In this document: one piece after another, positions 8,270 through 18,792 of the stretch
Position numbering within the stretch: the stretch's first letter is position 1
How the letters are laid out: the number at the start of each line of letters is the position of its first letter
Source of the DNA: Psilocybe azurescens
Lineage: Eukaryota > Basidiomycota > Agaricomycetes > Agaricales > Agrocybaceae
Assembly: GCA_023853785.1 (NCBI GenBank)
Contig: JAJIRX010000426.1
Coordinates: 1 to 26,146 of the forward strand
Direction: 5' to 3'
DNA length: 26,146 bases
Program-made: the position numbers and the translations under genes
The notes under the pieces: model-generated
What the model was told of the DNA's origin: nothing
Database searches by the model: none
The model's input: the letters and a program-made list of their open reading frames with translations, nothing else

Positions 8270-9030
8270 GAGGACCGGGAGGGCAAGGGCAAGGGCAAGG
8301 GCAAGGGCAAGGACCGTGAGGGACCGTGAGGACGACGGCTAGGACCAGGATCGCGAACGGTGAGGACCAAGACACTGGCATGGACCAGGACATGGGCGAG
8401 GGACGGCGGTGAGAGCAAGGACAAGGACGGCAAGGGCAAGGACAAGGATGGCAAGGGCAAGGATAGCGAGGGCAAGGACAAGGACAGCAAGGGCAAGGAC
8501 AGCAAGGGTAAGGACAGCAAGGACAAGGACAGCAAGGGCAAGGACGAGGGCAGCAAGGACGAGGGGCGGCAAGGGCAAGGGCGAGGACAACCTGTGACGA
8601 CAGCGAAGGCCACGGCGACAGAGCCGACAATGACACGCGACAATGACACCAGCACGTACCGTGACAGGTATGGACTCGCGACAACTTCGTGACAAAGGCA
8701 CCAACGGGTACCAGGACAGGCACGGCGAACGACAACACCAACACATACCATAACGGGTATGGACCGCTGACGACACATACCACCACGGTGACAGCAAGGA
8801 CGACAGGGACAACCACAACACGCGACGATGGCAGCGACACGTACCACGACACGTACAGACAACAGTGACACATACCACGACACGTATGGATGACACCGAC
8901 AACAACACCAACGATGACACCGATGCGTACCACGGCAGGTACGGCCGACGACAACACCCGACGGGCGACACCAACACATACAACGATGGGTACGGCCAAC
9001 CACAACGTCGATAACATGGACGACGACACC
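8270..9030. repeat. Repetitive core of copy B
   Basis: Two zones. 8280-8590 is built from GGCAAGGACAAGGACAGCAA-type 6-12 bp units. 8600-9030 is built from degenerate GTACCACGACACGTATGGAC-like units. Four frames are open for 100-450 codons because stops are rare in the repeat. The GTACCNCGACACG motif recurs in the core of copy D, while the first zone is peculiar to this copy. Confidence 0.85.
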
Positions 9031-9439
9031 ACCAATGTACCCTCTGCCCCCTTTTTCCGTTCTTTCTTTCTGTTTTTCTTTTTTGTTTCTTTTTACTATG
9101 TTTTTATTTTATTTTTACCTGTATATAATCATGTAGTATATAGTTTTTAATATATTATATTACATTGTCACATAAATTTAAGCTAAGATTAAAGTATTCC
9201 AGTTGGAATCCAATTGGATTCCATTCCATGTGAATTTAAAGTTGGACTTAGTGAAATTCACAAAGTCAGATAATAATGTAGTATATAGTTTTCAATATAT
9301 TATATTACATTGTTACATGAATTAAAGATAAGATTGAAGTATTATCCTAGTGACCTAGCTTCCTTAATATGGCTCCCAAAGCTTCCAAGAACACTGCTAC
9401 TGTCCCTAACTCCCCTCCCAAGTCTGCAATTAAACCAGT

Positions 9440-9745
9440 GGCAGTCCACTGGACATCCACTGGACAGAGTACTCTTGGATCTGGTCTAATTAAGTGCTGA
9501 GAGTCTGGTGGAAGTCCACTGGAAGTCCAACGGAAGTCCAATGGACTGGACAGTCCAGCCAGTCCAGCCAGTCCACCTGTTTTCTATCTTGAAGTGACTT
9601 AACCGGACTTTGACCGAATTTAGCCGGACTCTGACTGGACTGATACCGGAATTTTTCAAGTCCAATGGAATCCGTTGGACGTCCAATGGACTGTCCATTG
9701 GAATTGGCTGGGTCCGGTGAAAGTCCATTGGAGTCCAACGGAATA
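9440..9745. repeat. Right subterminal motif array of copy B
   Basis: Repeated AGTCCACTGGA, AGTCCAATGGAC, TCCAACGGA and CCAGCCAGTCCAGCCAGTCC, again fitting TCC-N3-GGA. A smaller cluster lies at 9200-9235 (CCAGTTGGAATCCAATTGGA). Confidence 0.8.
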
Positions 9746-10002
9746 TGGGGGCACTGTAAAGTACACATCGGTCAGACCTCTCCAGACCCCCTCCACCTCT
9801 CCTCCCCCCTGCTTGGTCTGACCACGGTGGGGCTGGAGACAATGACATTGTTATGACTCCAGCTGAGCCTGCTCACTCCTCTCATAGGAACACGCCGGCC
9901 AGGCCTCCCATCTGAGCACAGCAGGACAAGGGGAAAGGTTGGGCTGACAAGCCTGCTTCTACCCCTGCTCCTCCTCAACCCTGCCTGCTGGCCAAAAAGC
10001 CA

Positions 10003-11107
10003 GTGGTCCCTAATCAGAGGCCCCTTCCGGTTCCTCCTTCCTCCTCATGCCCTGCACGCCTGGCTTCTTGTTCTTATGCAGAAACTGTCTGCAAGGCTGC
10101 TCCCATCAAGCAGCCAGCTTTGCTGGCTGCTCTTCCTCCAGACCTCTCTCCCGCGAAGGGTAGGAAGATCCCAGAGTACACAGCACATGGCCCCTCTAGG
10201 CGCTAGCTGCTCATCAACATGGGAGATCATCCAAAAGCTGCTAATCTCACCACCCTGTTCAAGGACCTGTCTTTGGACATCCTTATTCGCCAGGGCCTTC
10301 GCGTTAAGGTCCTGGCTGTTCAACTTACTTACAATGGATACTCTGTACCCACTGACAAAGTCTCCAGCAAATGCGACTTGGATATTTTCCATGGCGCTGG
10401 TCACTTCTCATTTCAAGACCCACTACAAGTTCACGCCATGGGTCAGCATGCCCACATCCAAATCATTTTTACGAATTGTTGATGTTCCTTGATTCCAAGG
10501 TACTCATTATGACCTGGACCATCTCACTAAACGGGAAGAGGTTGCATCGGCACTCAAGGCCTCCCCATCTGGTCTTCATCTCACATACTGTGTGGCAATC
10601 CCCGCGTAGTTCATACCTCCAAGGCAAGCACTACTGCCACTGCTTTCTTTGACATCTGGGACACTGCATCTGGTGCCTGAGCCCACCAGCTCATCGACAA
10701 ACAGTTCATGTTCAGGGGTTTTCCTCTGTGGATATGAGCCTGTTTGAAGAGCTCCGGTGTTTCCCTTTGCACTCAGTGTTGGAGGTGGGGCCATCCCGTT
10801 GGTCACTGCCATGCGGCTGCCACTAAATGCCCATGCTGCTCCGGTCCTCACAAGCTGGAGGAGCACCAAGCCGTTGCATCTTGTTGCAAAGGGTATCCAA
10901 AGGCAAACCCCGCAGGCTCCAATGCCTTCTGGGGAGCCATGCCCTCATCTCCCTTGCTGCCCCAACTGTGGAAAGAATCATGGTGCCCATGAGCACTCTT
11001 GCATGTTCTGGAGTCACAGGTTCGATGCGCTCTGGGCTGCCGAGAAATATTGTCAGGTACGAGCGAATTCTTTCACACACCGATCCTCCCTAACCACTGG
11101 TCATTAG
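10003..11107 (+). pseudogene. LINE ORF1 (gag-like nucleic-acid-binding protein), broken
   Basis: The N-terminal region has SYAETVCKAAP and AKGRKIPEYTAHGPSRR, then a TAG at 10204 followed in the same frame by LLINMGDHPKAANLTTLFKD, so the stop sits inside the conserved ORF1 core. The frame is lost between about 10482 and 10740 and regained for CTQCWRWGHPVGHC and KCPCCSGPHKLEEHQAVASCC. The last part is one frame over: CPHLPCCPNCGKNHGAHEHSC and FWSHRFDALW. The Cys/His groupings are zinc knuckles of LINE ORF1, which packages the element RNA. At least two frameshifts and several stops make it a relic. Confidence 0.8.
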
Positions 11108-11108
11108 G

Positions 11109-12347
11109 ATGAGTCAAACCGTCCAGGACCTTCTGGTTAGAATTTTGAGTTTCAACTGCGCAAAGTCCAGCCTAAGCATAAAAACTATACTCGAACATTT
11201 TGTATTAGCATACAATATTGTTTTTATCCAAGAACCTCCCTGGAGGTTTGTACACACTACACCGTCTACTTCTCATAAGTCTGGTGATGATGTTATCGGT
11301 GCTCTATTGCATCTTTTGTGGCTGCCTATGGTGGGTATTCCCGAACCCAATTCTCGCACAAGGGTTATGGCATATGTGTCTAACCACTTGAAAGAGTTTC
11401 GTCTATCCATGCATCACAATCTTATTGATCATTGCAATGTACTCATCCTCAACCTGTTTGCAAATGGACAGAGCTATAATCTGATGAACATCTATTCAGA
11501 TGAGACCCATATGGCTGCTCTCCTCCCTCATGAAGGAGGCGACCTCACTTCCACCCTTCATCTATATGGGGGTGATTTCAACATCCACACCCAGGAATGG
11601 GATGGAGGCCATTGTGGCCATCCAGGAGTTGCCACTCAACTCCTCAATATGGCGGCGAATTAGGCTTGCAACGGGCTCCTTTTGTGAATCCAGGGCCAAC
11701 CTTCTACCCTCGCATCCAAGGCTTTCACTCTACAGTGATTGACTTGGTATTCGCTCAACCGGACCAGACCCTGATGGCGCAGGTCACCCAGGTGCACAAT
11801 ACCATGGGTGAGTCAGATCATATCCCGCTCACTACTACTCTATCGATCTCTGCTGATTCTGGGGCCACGCCTGCAGAGCTCTCAAAGCTGACAGAGAGGA
11901 GCAAATCTGCTTTGTCAGAGTCATTGAGGGAGAGTTTGCCATGAAAGTGGACAAACACACTCCGCTCAACACACCCAACCAGATTGATGCAGTGGCACAA
12001 GCCATCGCTGATCCATTTTCTGCAGCATGGGAAATCTGCTCCAGAGAGGTCATTATTACAAGGCACTCCAAACTGTGGTGGACGGATGAGTGCTCAATTA
12101 CGCTTCAGGCTTACCGGGAACATGGTCTCCCAGAGAACTGGAAGCTTTATCGTAAGGTGGTTAAAAACACCAAATGGGTTTTCTTTGATTCCAGGATCAC
12201 AGAAATATCCATCACCAACAAGTGCACCTGGGACCTCATGTCATGGGTCCAACAGCGCAAGTTACCACCGTGCGAGGCTATTCAATATCAGGGCAGCCTT
12301 GCCATGCCCTTCCTCAGTTGTGGGATGCACTCCCTAACACCTACAAC
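11109..12347 (+). pseudogene. LINE ORF2 N-terminal part: AP-type endonuclease and linker
   Basis: The frame from 11109 gives ILSFNCAKS, IVFIQEPPW (catalytic Glu), NIYSD and LYGGDFNIHTQEWD (catalytic Asp and Asn). After a frameshift near 11640 it continues with IDLVFAQPD and MGESDHIPLT (the Ser-Asp-His motif). This is the exonuclease-endonuclease-phosphatase fold that nicks target DNA for target-primed reverse transcription. The linker before the RT follows at 11941-12300 (HSKLWWTDECSITLQAYRE, FFDSRITEISITNKCTWDLM, QQRKLPPCEAIQYQG). A further frameshift near 12299 precedes QLWDALPNTYN, and the Copia-1 LTR then interrupts. Confidence 0.85.
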
Positions 12348-12720
12348 TGTTAAAGCAGGCAAGCTCGGGAACATGTAAGACACTCGGCTACCAAGTTATA
12401 GAACTATGGGAGCAGAGACAAGCGAGCTATAAGCGTCTGAAGTCCTAAGTGAGTAACTGGTTATATTAGACATAAGACCTAACTACTTGCCTGAAGTCCT
12501 AAGTGAGTAACTGGGGACTTCTGGCATTGAACTAAAGCCTTTATATACTATGTGGTACAGATCTAAACCCAAAAGGAAGTTGATAAACATCATATAGATG
12601 ATAAGAATCAAAATAAAGATCTGGAGCATCAAATAGATAAAGATCAACAATGCTGATGTAATCATGATAAAGATCAGATCACGTGATCTGTAGGTGGAAG
12701 TATGAAATGCAGTTTTAACA
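12348..12720 (-). repeat. Copia-1 3' LTR (373 bp)
   Basis: On the plus strand it begins TGTTAAAGCAGG and ends GCAGTTTTAACA. It has a TATATAAAG box in sense orientation (12539-12548) and two copies of a 25-bp motif (12436-12460 and 12490-12514). Confidence 0.92.
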
Positions 12721-12736
12721 CTCCCCCTGTTCTGAC
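12721..12736 (-). promoter_or_regulatory. Polypurine tract of Copia-1
   Basis: In sense direction ACAGGGGGAG lies directly before the 3' LTR, the expected position for the plus-strand DNA primer. Confidence 0.8.
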
Positions 12737-12836
12737 ATATCTCCAAAATGAAGAAGAACAATAATGAAAAAACAAATGAAAAACAAATAAAAAAACAAAT
12801 GAAATGAAAAAACATAATACAAGTAAAATCAAGAAA

Positions 12837-15031
12837 TCAAGATTTAAGTCCCATATTATCTCTACAAAACTCCACTTTGGGAGGTGAGAGTGGTTTGGTC
12901 AGAATATCAACAACTTGCTTATTGGTGGAAATATATGAAGGTGCAATCTTCCCAGCACTAACTGCATCTCTAAGCCAGTAATAGCGTAAGTCAAGATGCT
13001 TCATGCGTCTATGGTGTTCAGGATTCTTGGATACACTAATAGATGACTGATTGTCCATATGTAATACAGAGGGCTCATTAAGGGTGTAGCCAAACTCATG
13101 TAAAATATTGCACATCCATGCAATCTCTTTACCTGCTTCAACTGCAGCAATGTACTCTGCTTCTGTTGTAGACAAGGTAACCACAGTTTGAAGTTTGCTA
13201 GACCACCCAATAGCTCCTCCAGCAAGTAATGTCAAATAGCCACTTTTAGAGCGGCCAGTGTCCACACAATCACCATGAGCTGCATCAGTGTAGGTAATGA
13301 AGTTGTCATGACCAACAGCACCAGAATAGGTGAGTTTCAAATCCAATGTGCCTCTAAGGTATCTGAACAGATACTTGACAGCAGCCCAGTGTTTAGGACC
13401 AGGATTGGAGTTAAAGTGTGCCAAATAAAACACAGTATAAGCAATGTCAGGACGGGTCATAGTAGCCAAGTACTGCAAAGAACCAACTGCATTGAGATAT
13501 GGAACATTACGCATATATTCCACCTCATCTCCATTTTGAGGGCCATCTGCTTTAAATAGCACAGGTCCCACTGCCATCAGTGTTTTGACTGGATTAGAGT
13601 CTGACATGCCATATGTGTCAAGCATATCAAGAATGTACTGTCGCTGATGCAAAGTGATAGTCTTTGCATCAAAGTCTCTTTCCACAGCAACACCAAGCAG
13701 GAACTGAGTAGGACCCAAATCACAGAGTGTAAAATGTGCAGCAAGTTGCTTTACAGTCTTATCAATAGCAGCATCAGATTTAGAGACAAATGTAATGTCA
13801 TCAATATAAATGGGCACAATGATTGTCACATCTCCATCTGAGTAGATGTAGACAGAGCGATCAAATTCAATGCACTTGTAACCCATTTTAGTGAATGCAT
13901 CATGTAACTTGATGTTCCATTGATGTGCAGACTGCTTGAGACCATAGAGTGACTTTTTCAGCTTTAAAACAACATTAGGACCACCTTGGTGAAATCCTTC
14001 AGGTTGCAGCATGTAAATGTCTTCATCAACGTCACCTTTAGTGAATGCAGCTGTAATGTCTACAGAACACAATTTCAAGTCTCCAAAAGCTGCTAAAGCT
14101 ACAGTCAACCGGAATGTGCTAGGACGGAATATTGGAGCAAAGACTTCATGGTAGTCAATACCAGGACACTGACTGAAGCTTTTGGCAACAATACGAGCCT
14201 TATAATGCTCTATTGTTCCATCTGCATTCCGTTTGATCTTAAAGACCCAACCAGACCTAATAGCCTTTTGACCAGGTGGGAGCTCAACTCGCTCCCATGT
14301 TAGATTATGCTGCAGCAGATTGAATTCTGTAGTAGCAGCTTCTTCCCACATATGTGCATCATTACCTTTCATAGCCTGCTTATATGTGCCAGGATCAGCA
14401 CCTGAAGCAAGACCTGCAAACTGCACTTCCTCAAATCCAGGATCATTAGCATCATCTGATTCAGGTGGATGATCAACTTTCCACCATTCACCAGGTTGCT
14501 TAGTAGGACGCATAGAGTGTCGTAGCAATGCAGGATCAACTGGAGCACGTTGGCGTTGATGATATGGAGGATTAGGAGGTGGTGGAACAGCTTGTTGCTG
14601 TGGCAGTTCAGCTGGCTGTTCAGGATCTGCAATTGGTGCATCAGGCTCATCAATATGCAATGGTGTTGTAAAAGCATCATCATCATCATCATCATCAAAG
14701 CCATACTCCCCCTCAACATTGGGAGAGTGCACATCAGCAGTAGCAGTGGGAAGGAGGTCAATTTTAGGCATAGGCCCGGTAGACAAGCCAGGAAAGCATC
14801 TTTCATCAAAATCAGCTCTTTCAGAGATAATGTACTTTTTGGTGACTGGGTTATAGAATTCCCAGCCCTTGTACCCACTAGGGTAACCAACAAAGATGCA
14901 CTTCTCCATATGAGACTGTAGTGACTTGCGCTTATCTCCCTGAATGTAAACATAAGCAAGGCGTTCCCAAACCCTCAGATGACTGACATCAGGTTTGCAC
15001 TTGTTCCAGCCCTCATATGGTGTCTTTATCT
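12837..15031 (-). pseudogene. Copia-1 pol, C-terminal part: reverse transcriptase and RNase H
   Basis: About 730 codons remain open. The post-integrase region has KPDVSHLRVWERLAYVYIQG and KCIFVGYPSGYKGWEFYNPV, followed by an Asp-run linker. The RT begins near GWVFKIKRNADG and has KARIVAKSFSQ, SVDITAAFTKGDVDEDIYM, KKSLYGLKQSAHQWN and the catalytic VPIYIDDITFVS. RNase H has YTDAAHGDCVDTGRSKSGYL, LSTTEAEYIAA, MDNQSSISVSKNPEHH and RMKHLDLRYYWLRD. It ends at TAA 12837, close to the polypurine tract. The domain looks intact; what disables it is the frameshift from the integrase at about 15033-15100. Confidence 0.9.
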
Positions 15032-15032
15032 G

Positions 15033-15100
15033 GCAGAGGGGCTGTAGGAACACAATTCCACACATAGCAGAGGGGCTGTAGGAACACAATTCCACACATA
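15033..15100. repeat. Perfect 34-bp tandem duplication in Copia-1 pol
   Basis: 15033-15066 is repeated exactly at 15067-15100 (unit starts GCAGAGGGGCTGTAGGAACA). The 34-bp addition is not a multiple of three and lies at the integrase/RT frame break; a further single-base shift is also needed to explain the frames. Confidence 0.95.
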
Positions 15101-16116
15101 TATGTATGCAGCAACACAGTGACCCCAAAATGAAGGTGGTAAACGTGATTCATTCATCATGGATGTGATGTGTTCAGCCATGGTGCGATTTGCATGTTCA
15201 GCAACTCCATTCTGTTGTGGGCGATTGCATGTAGTATGACGACACTCAATGCCACACAGGTCTGTGTATCTAATAAATGCATTTGACATGTATTCTCCAG
15301 CTTTATCATCCTGTAGAGCTTTCAGTTTAAAGCCTGTAATATTCTCAGCCCAAGCTTTGTATGTCTGGAATGCTTCCAAAGCTTCGCTTTTCCACTTAAG
15401 CAGAACAGCAGCTCTATCCTTTGTGCAATCGTCTATGAATGTAATCCAATAGCAATAGCCTTCAGGAGTAGGGGGTGAGATAGAGCCTTTGAGATCTGAG
15501 AATACAAGCTCTAAAGGATACTTGGATGTGCTGGGAGATGTGGGAAATGGATTGGAATGCATTTTGCTTGCTAAGCAAGGTTCACATATGGGATCTGGCT
15601 GTTGCTTTGAATTAAGCTTAAGTCCAGTGACCATGTTCTCTTTAATCATCTTGTGGACATCTGTGTAGCTATGATGTGCAAAATGGCGATGCTACAGAGT
15701 GATATCAAGAGGTAGAGTGGAATTGGCTGAAACAAATGCAGACTCTGAAATTGGAACTGTAGTACCATTCAACAATGCACAGATAGATGTCTTAATATCA
15801 GCAGAGAACAGATGTGCTGTCTTGCAATAGAAATTCATATATTTGGCATCAATAGTAATGTTGAAGCCTTTGTGCTTTTTAAATACAGAACGGACAACAA
15901 ATTGTTATGCAGATCTGGTACATGTAATACTCTTGTTAACTCAACACTTTGAGCCTTCTTTCCATTTACAACTTGTTCAAAGAACACAGTGCCCTCTCCA
16001 GCAGAATAAATAATTCTTTCATCTGCTAACTTGATTGGTATGCGTGAGGGGCATAATTTCGAACTCAATTGTGATGAGGGGTCATATGAGAAGTTGCCCC
16101 TGTGTCTGCAATCCAA
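15067..16116 (-). pseudogene. Copia-1 protease C-terminus and integrase, broken
   Basis: 15835-16116 encodes the segment after the protease site (PIKLADERIIYSAGEG, SVELTRVLHVPDLHNNLLSV). The integrase zinc-binding region reads HRHFAHHSYTDVHKMI then CEPCLASK, but the codon before HRH, normally Trp, is TAG (about 15695). The core has LVFSDLKGSI, WITFIDDCTKD, LQDDKAGEYMS and RPQQNGVAEHANRT, giving the three D,D,E catalytic residues. The integrase would insert the cDNA. It ends in the 34-bp duplication. Confidence 0.88.
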
Positions 16117-17019
16117 TCATAGTCAGTGGAGTGTGTGGAAAAAGAAGGAACATCGGTATTAAGAGCACTTGCATTTCCAGCAAATTCAATGTCTTTGGAC
16201 TCTTTATCCTCACTGGTAGCCGCTTGAGCTTTATTTGCCCTGTTGCCTTTGCGTGCATTTTTAACACGCTCCTTAGCCTCCTTCTGCACATTTATGAACT
16301 TGTGGCACTTGTCCATGACATGATTGCTCATATCGCAAAATGCACACTTTTGCTTTGAAGCAGAAGGTGCAGGAGTGGTTTGGAATGCAGTAGCAACTGC
16401 AGGCATATCAGAAGCGGCAACGACGTTGTATGTCATCAATGACAAGGGCCTGGTGAATAGTAGCCTTGTCCATCTTGTCCAAAAGGAGGAGTGACAATGC
16501 AAATGCATTGTACTCGTCTGGGAGAGCCCTAATCAATGTGAGAGATGCAAGCTCTTCATCTAACTTGGCCAAGTCAAAGTCCTTGGGCCTAAGATGCTGA
16601 ATGAACAAAACAGCTTGTTCTACTCTATTGATCAGAGTTTGAAGGTTTTCACCTTCCTCCTTTCAGATGGAGAACAGATCATCATATGCATTGAGTCTGT
16701 TTCCAGTGTGCTTTTGCTGATGAACAGCCTTGAGTGCATCCCACATTTGAATGGGATCATCCTTGACAGCCTCCACATGGATCTTCTGATCATTGTCCAA
16801 ATGCAAGTAGATCATCCCACATGCTTTATCACGGTTCTCATGGTACAATTCAAGCGCAGCGAGCTCTCCAGCAGTCAGGATGCCAGAGAGCAAAGGCTGT
16901 GTTTTAGCACTGCTGACTATGCGCCATATCCCTTTAGATTGGAGATAGGCGGTCATGAGACCAGACCAAGTGTTATAATTGGTAGCATTCAAATGAGGGA
17001 TTTGGAGATCATTTGGCAT
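16065..17019 (-). pseudogene. Copia-1 gag and protease N-terminus, broken
   Basis: The best start is ATG at 17019, since MPNDLQIPHLNATNYNTWSG matches the usual Copia gag beginning; upstream codons are low complexity. Gag continues to YDDLFSI, then an in-frame TGA (about 16658), then KEEGENLQTLINRVEQAV and LRPKDFDLAKLDEELASLTL. A frameshift near 16430 follows. The next frame has the zinc knuckle CAFCDMSNHVMDKC (CX2CX4HX4C) and the protease site DYDWIADTGATSHMTPH with the catalytic DTGA. This frame ends at about 16065 and overlaps the next. Confidence 0.88.
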
Positions 17020-17405
17020 ATTGTGAAATGTGGAGTGAGGTAATGTCGGATGGAGTTGTATGAGTGGCAAGAGGTGTATAGATGAAGCTGAGGATGTATG
17101 TGAACGAGTTTGATGATGTCCGGAGCTCGGAGTGTAATGCGAACGCAAGTTTGAGTGTGAAGTGTTAACTAGCCTAGTTTAAAAGTTTTAATGAAAATGT
17201 ATATAACTCAGGAACCGTCCGGCGTTCGTACGGTTAAACCAAGTTGGCAAGTCACATAATGTGTACTTGTCCTTCTCTACTAGCAGCAGCAATGTATGGC
17301 TGGGCCTGGCAGAGGTATAAAAGAAAAAAAGAACTATAGTGACCGTTTTGAGAAACTAAGCAAAAAGGAACTTGGTTTGCAAAACACTGAATTGGAGCAC
17401 TTAGA

Positions 17406-17422
17406 GCGTGGGGCCCATAACC
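17406..17422 (-). promoter_or_regulatory. Copia-1 primer-binding site, half-tRNA iMet type
   Basis: Directly inside the 5' LTR. The plus strand reads GCGTGGGGCCCATAACC, which matches the anticodon stem and loop (CAT anticodon) of initiator tRNA-Met and not a tRNA 3' end. This is the priming mode known for Drosophila copia. The same core occurs in Copia-2 at 21213-21229. Confidence 0.75.
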
Positions 17423-17676
17423 TGTTAAAGCAGGAGAGCTTGGGAACACGTGAGACACTCGGTGACCAAGTTATAGAACTATGGTCACTGGGACAAGCAA
17501 GCTATAAGCGTCTGAAGTCCTAAGTGAGTAACTGGATATATTAGACATAAGACCTAACTACTTGCCTGAAGTCCTAAGTGAGTAACTGGGGACTTCTGAC
17601 ACTGAACTACAAGTCTTTATATACTATGTGGTACATATCTAAACCCAAAAGAAAGTTGATAGACATCATATAGATG
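17423..17676 (-). repeat. Copia-1 5' LTR, inner part (R/U5 side)
   Basis: Matches 12348-12601 of the 3' LTR, including the duplicated 25-bp motif (17511-17535, 17565-17589) and a TATATAAAG box (17615-17623). Continuity is lost at 17676, where copy C inserted; the remainder resumes at 20060. Confidence 0.92.
17669..17676. repeat. 8-bp target duplication of copy C (left)
   Basis: TATAGATG, repeated at 20052-20059 on the other side of the insertion. Because the interrupted LTR sequence is known from 12348-12720 (CATATAGATGATAAGAATC), the duplication is verified within the window. Confidence 0.9.
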
Positions 17677-18550
17677 CAGTACTTTACCATCCCCCACACA
17701 GTCCAGTGGACTCCAGTGGACTCCACTGGACTTGCCTATATACTGGGTGTAAAAGGAGGTCTTTACACTCCCCACAGGTACCGATCGGAATTTTATTTGG
17801 CAGTGTCCCTGCCAAATTAGCAGTAAAATGTCCAAATTTTTCCGACCGGATTCCGACTGGATTCTGATCGGAACTACCGGTACCAACCGGTTCCACTATT
17901 AACAAGTCCGACCAAAATCCGATTGGAATCCGACCGGAATCCGACTGGAATCCAAGTGGAATTCATCAAATTTGAAACCCAATTAGACCCAATTCTGAGT
18001 GGAATCCGAGTGGTACCAAGCGGAACTATATTATGTCAGCATACTATTTACAGCTCACCAAGTAATAACACAAAAAGTATACATAGATCTCAACAGTTTG
18101 TGACAAATTTGGTATTGTTAGAATTGTAAAATTGAGGAGAATATGTTTATGTAATAGTTATATAAAATTAAAAATTTTCTAATAAAGAAATACCTATTTT
18201 CATATAAATCTGTGCTTATATAATCTAAATGTCTTGAATAAAATTAATCTTTGTATTCCATTAATTTCTAATATTGTAAAACTATTAATATATAGCTAAC
18301 AGAGTGCTATTTTGTTCCAAAATGTAGTTTACAATATCTATATATATTTAAATTTACAGTATTTTGTATATTGAACATGCTGACATTATATTATGATGAT
18401 GGTGTAATTACAGATGCATTGCCCTCAATTTTCTGATCATTTTGATATATAATATGTGGGTATAGCTTCAGGAGGAAGTGCCAGAATATATTATTGGGTG
18501 TTGTAAAAAATAGTATATAATTCATAAAATGTTGATAATACCACAAGCAA

Positions 18551-18625
18551 TAATAGTGTAGTTGGTAATGTGTGTATAGAATTAATATATATGAAGCTGT
18601 TGGTTCAATTCCTGTTGAGTGTATT
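18551..18625 (+). ncRNA. tRNA-like pol III boxes in the inner element
   Basis: TAGTGTAGTTGG (18554-18565) fits the A-box consensus and GGTTCAATTCC (18602-18612) fits the B box, about 36 bases apart, a normal tRNA-like spacing. The stems pair poorly, so it is a decayed tRNA gene or SINE-like head, unlike the unit in copy B in sequence. Confidence 0.4.
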
Positions 18626-18651
18626 TTATAATTTTGCATTTATTACAAATA

Positions 18652-18792
18652 TCATGTGATCTGAATGGATTACTTAAGAGCTTATGTAAGAAATATTATG
18701 TAATACTGACTAAGCAGACTATATCATGTGATTTCAATACATTATTTATAAGCTTATGTAAGCGACTATTATATAATGCTGACTAAGCATTG
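18652..18792. repeat. 72-bp tandem duplication in the inner element
   Basis: TCATGTGAT at 18652 and 18724 start two diverged units, each containing AGCTTATGTAAG and CTGACTAAGCA. Confidence 0.8.

Larger units (their letters stand above)
7571..9766 (+). mobile_element. hAT-like non-autonomous element, copy B
   Basis: The left end reads GAGGTCTTTACACGGCCCCC and the right end, complemented, GTGTACTTTACAGTGCCCCC; both are followed by subterminal motifs. Inside, in order, are a left array of TCCANTGGA-type motifs (7600-7880), a tRNA-like unit (7914-7989), a conserved block (8093-8200) shared with copies C and D, a repetitive core (8270-9030), a T-rich stretch and an AT-rich tail (9120-9200) shared with copies C and D, and a right array (9440-9745). 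The flanks AATAGTCT and ATCGGTCA agree at only four of eight positions, so no clear target duplication remains. No transposase is present. Confidence 0.75.
9775..12347 (+). mobile_element. Tad-like LINE (non-LTR retrotransposon), decayed and 3'-truncated
   Basis: Contains an ORF1 (gag-like, zinc knuckles) and the N-terminal part of ORF2 (endonuclease and linker). ORF1 stops at 11105-11107 and the ORF2 ATG follows after one base (11109), an arrangement suggesting termination-reinitiation. The element is cut by the Copia-1 LTR at 12348, so the RT is missing. The 5' limit is uncertain and abuts copy B. Confidence 0.8.

Noticed and set aside
7659..9035. Long minus-strand ORF (458 codons) and overlapping 331- and 214-codon frames
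   Set aside because: They read through the repetitive core of copy B. Several frames are open at once because the repeat units lack stops; peptides are Cys/Arg/Val- or Ser/Leu-rich monotony without domains.
7563..9774. 8-bp target duplication around copy B
   Set aside because: AATAGTCT and ATCGGTCA agree at only four of eight positions, which is close to what chance plus decay could give.
16594..17043. Plus-strand ORF of 149 codons
   Set aside because: Shadow of the Copia-1 gag on the opposite strand.
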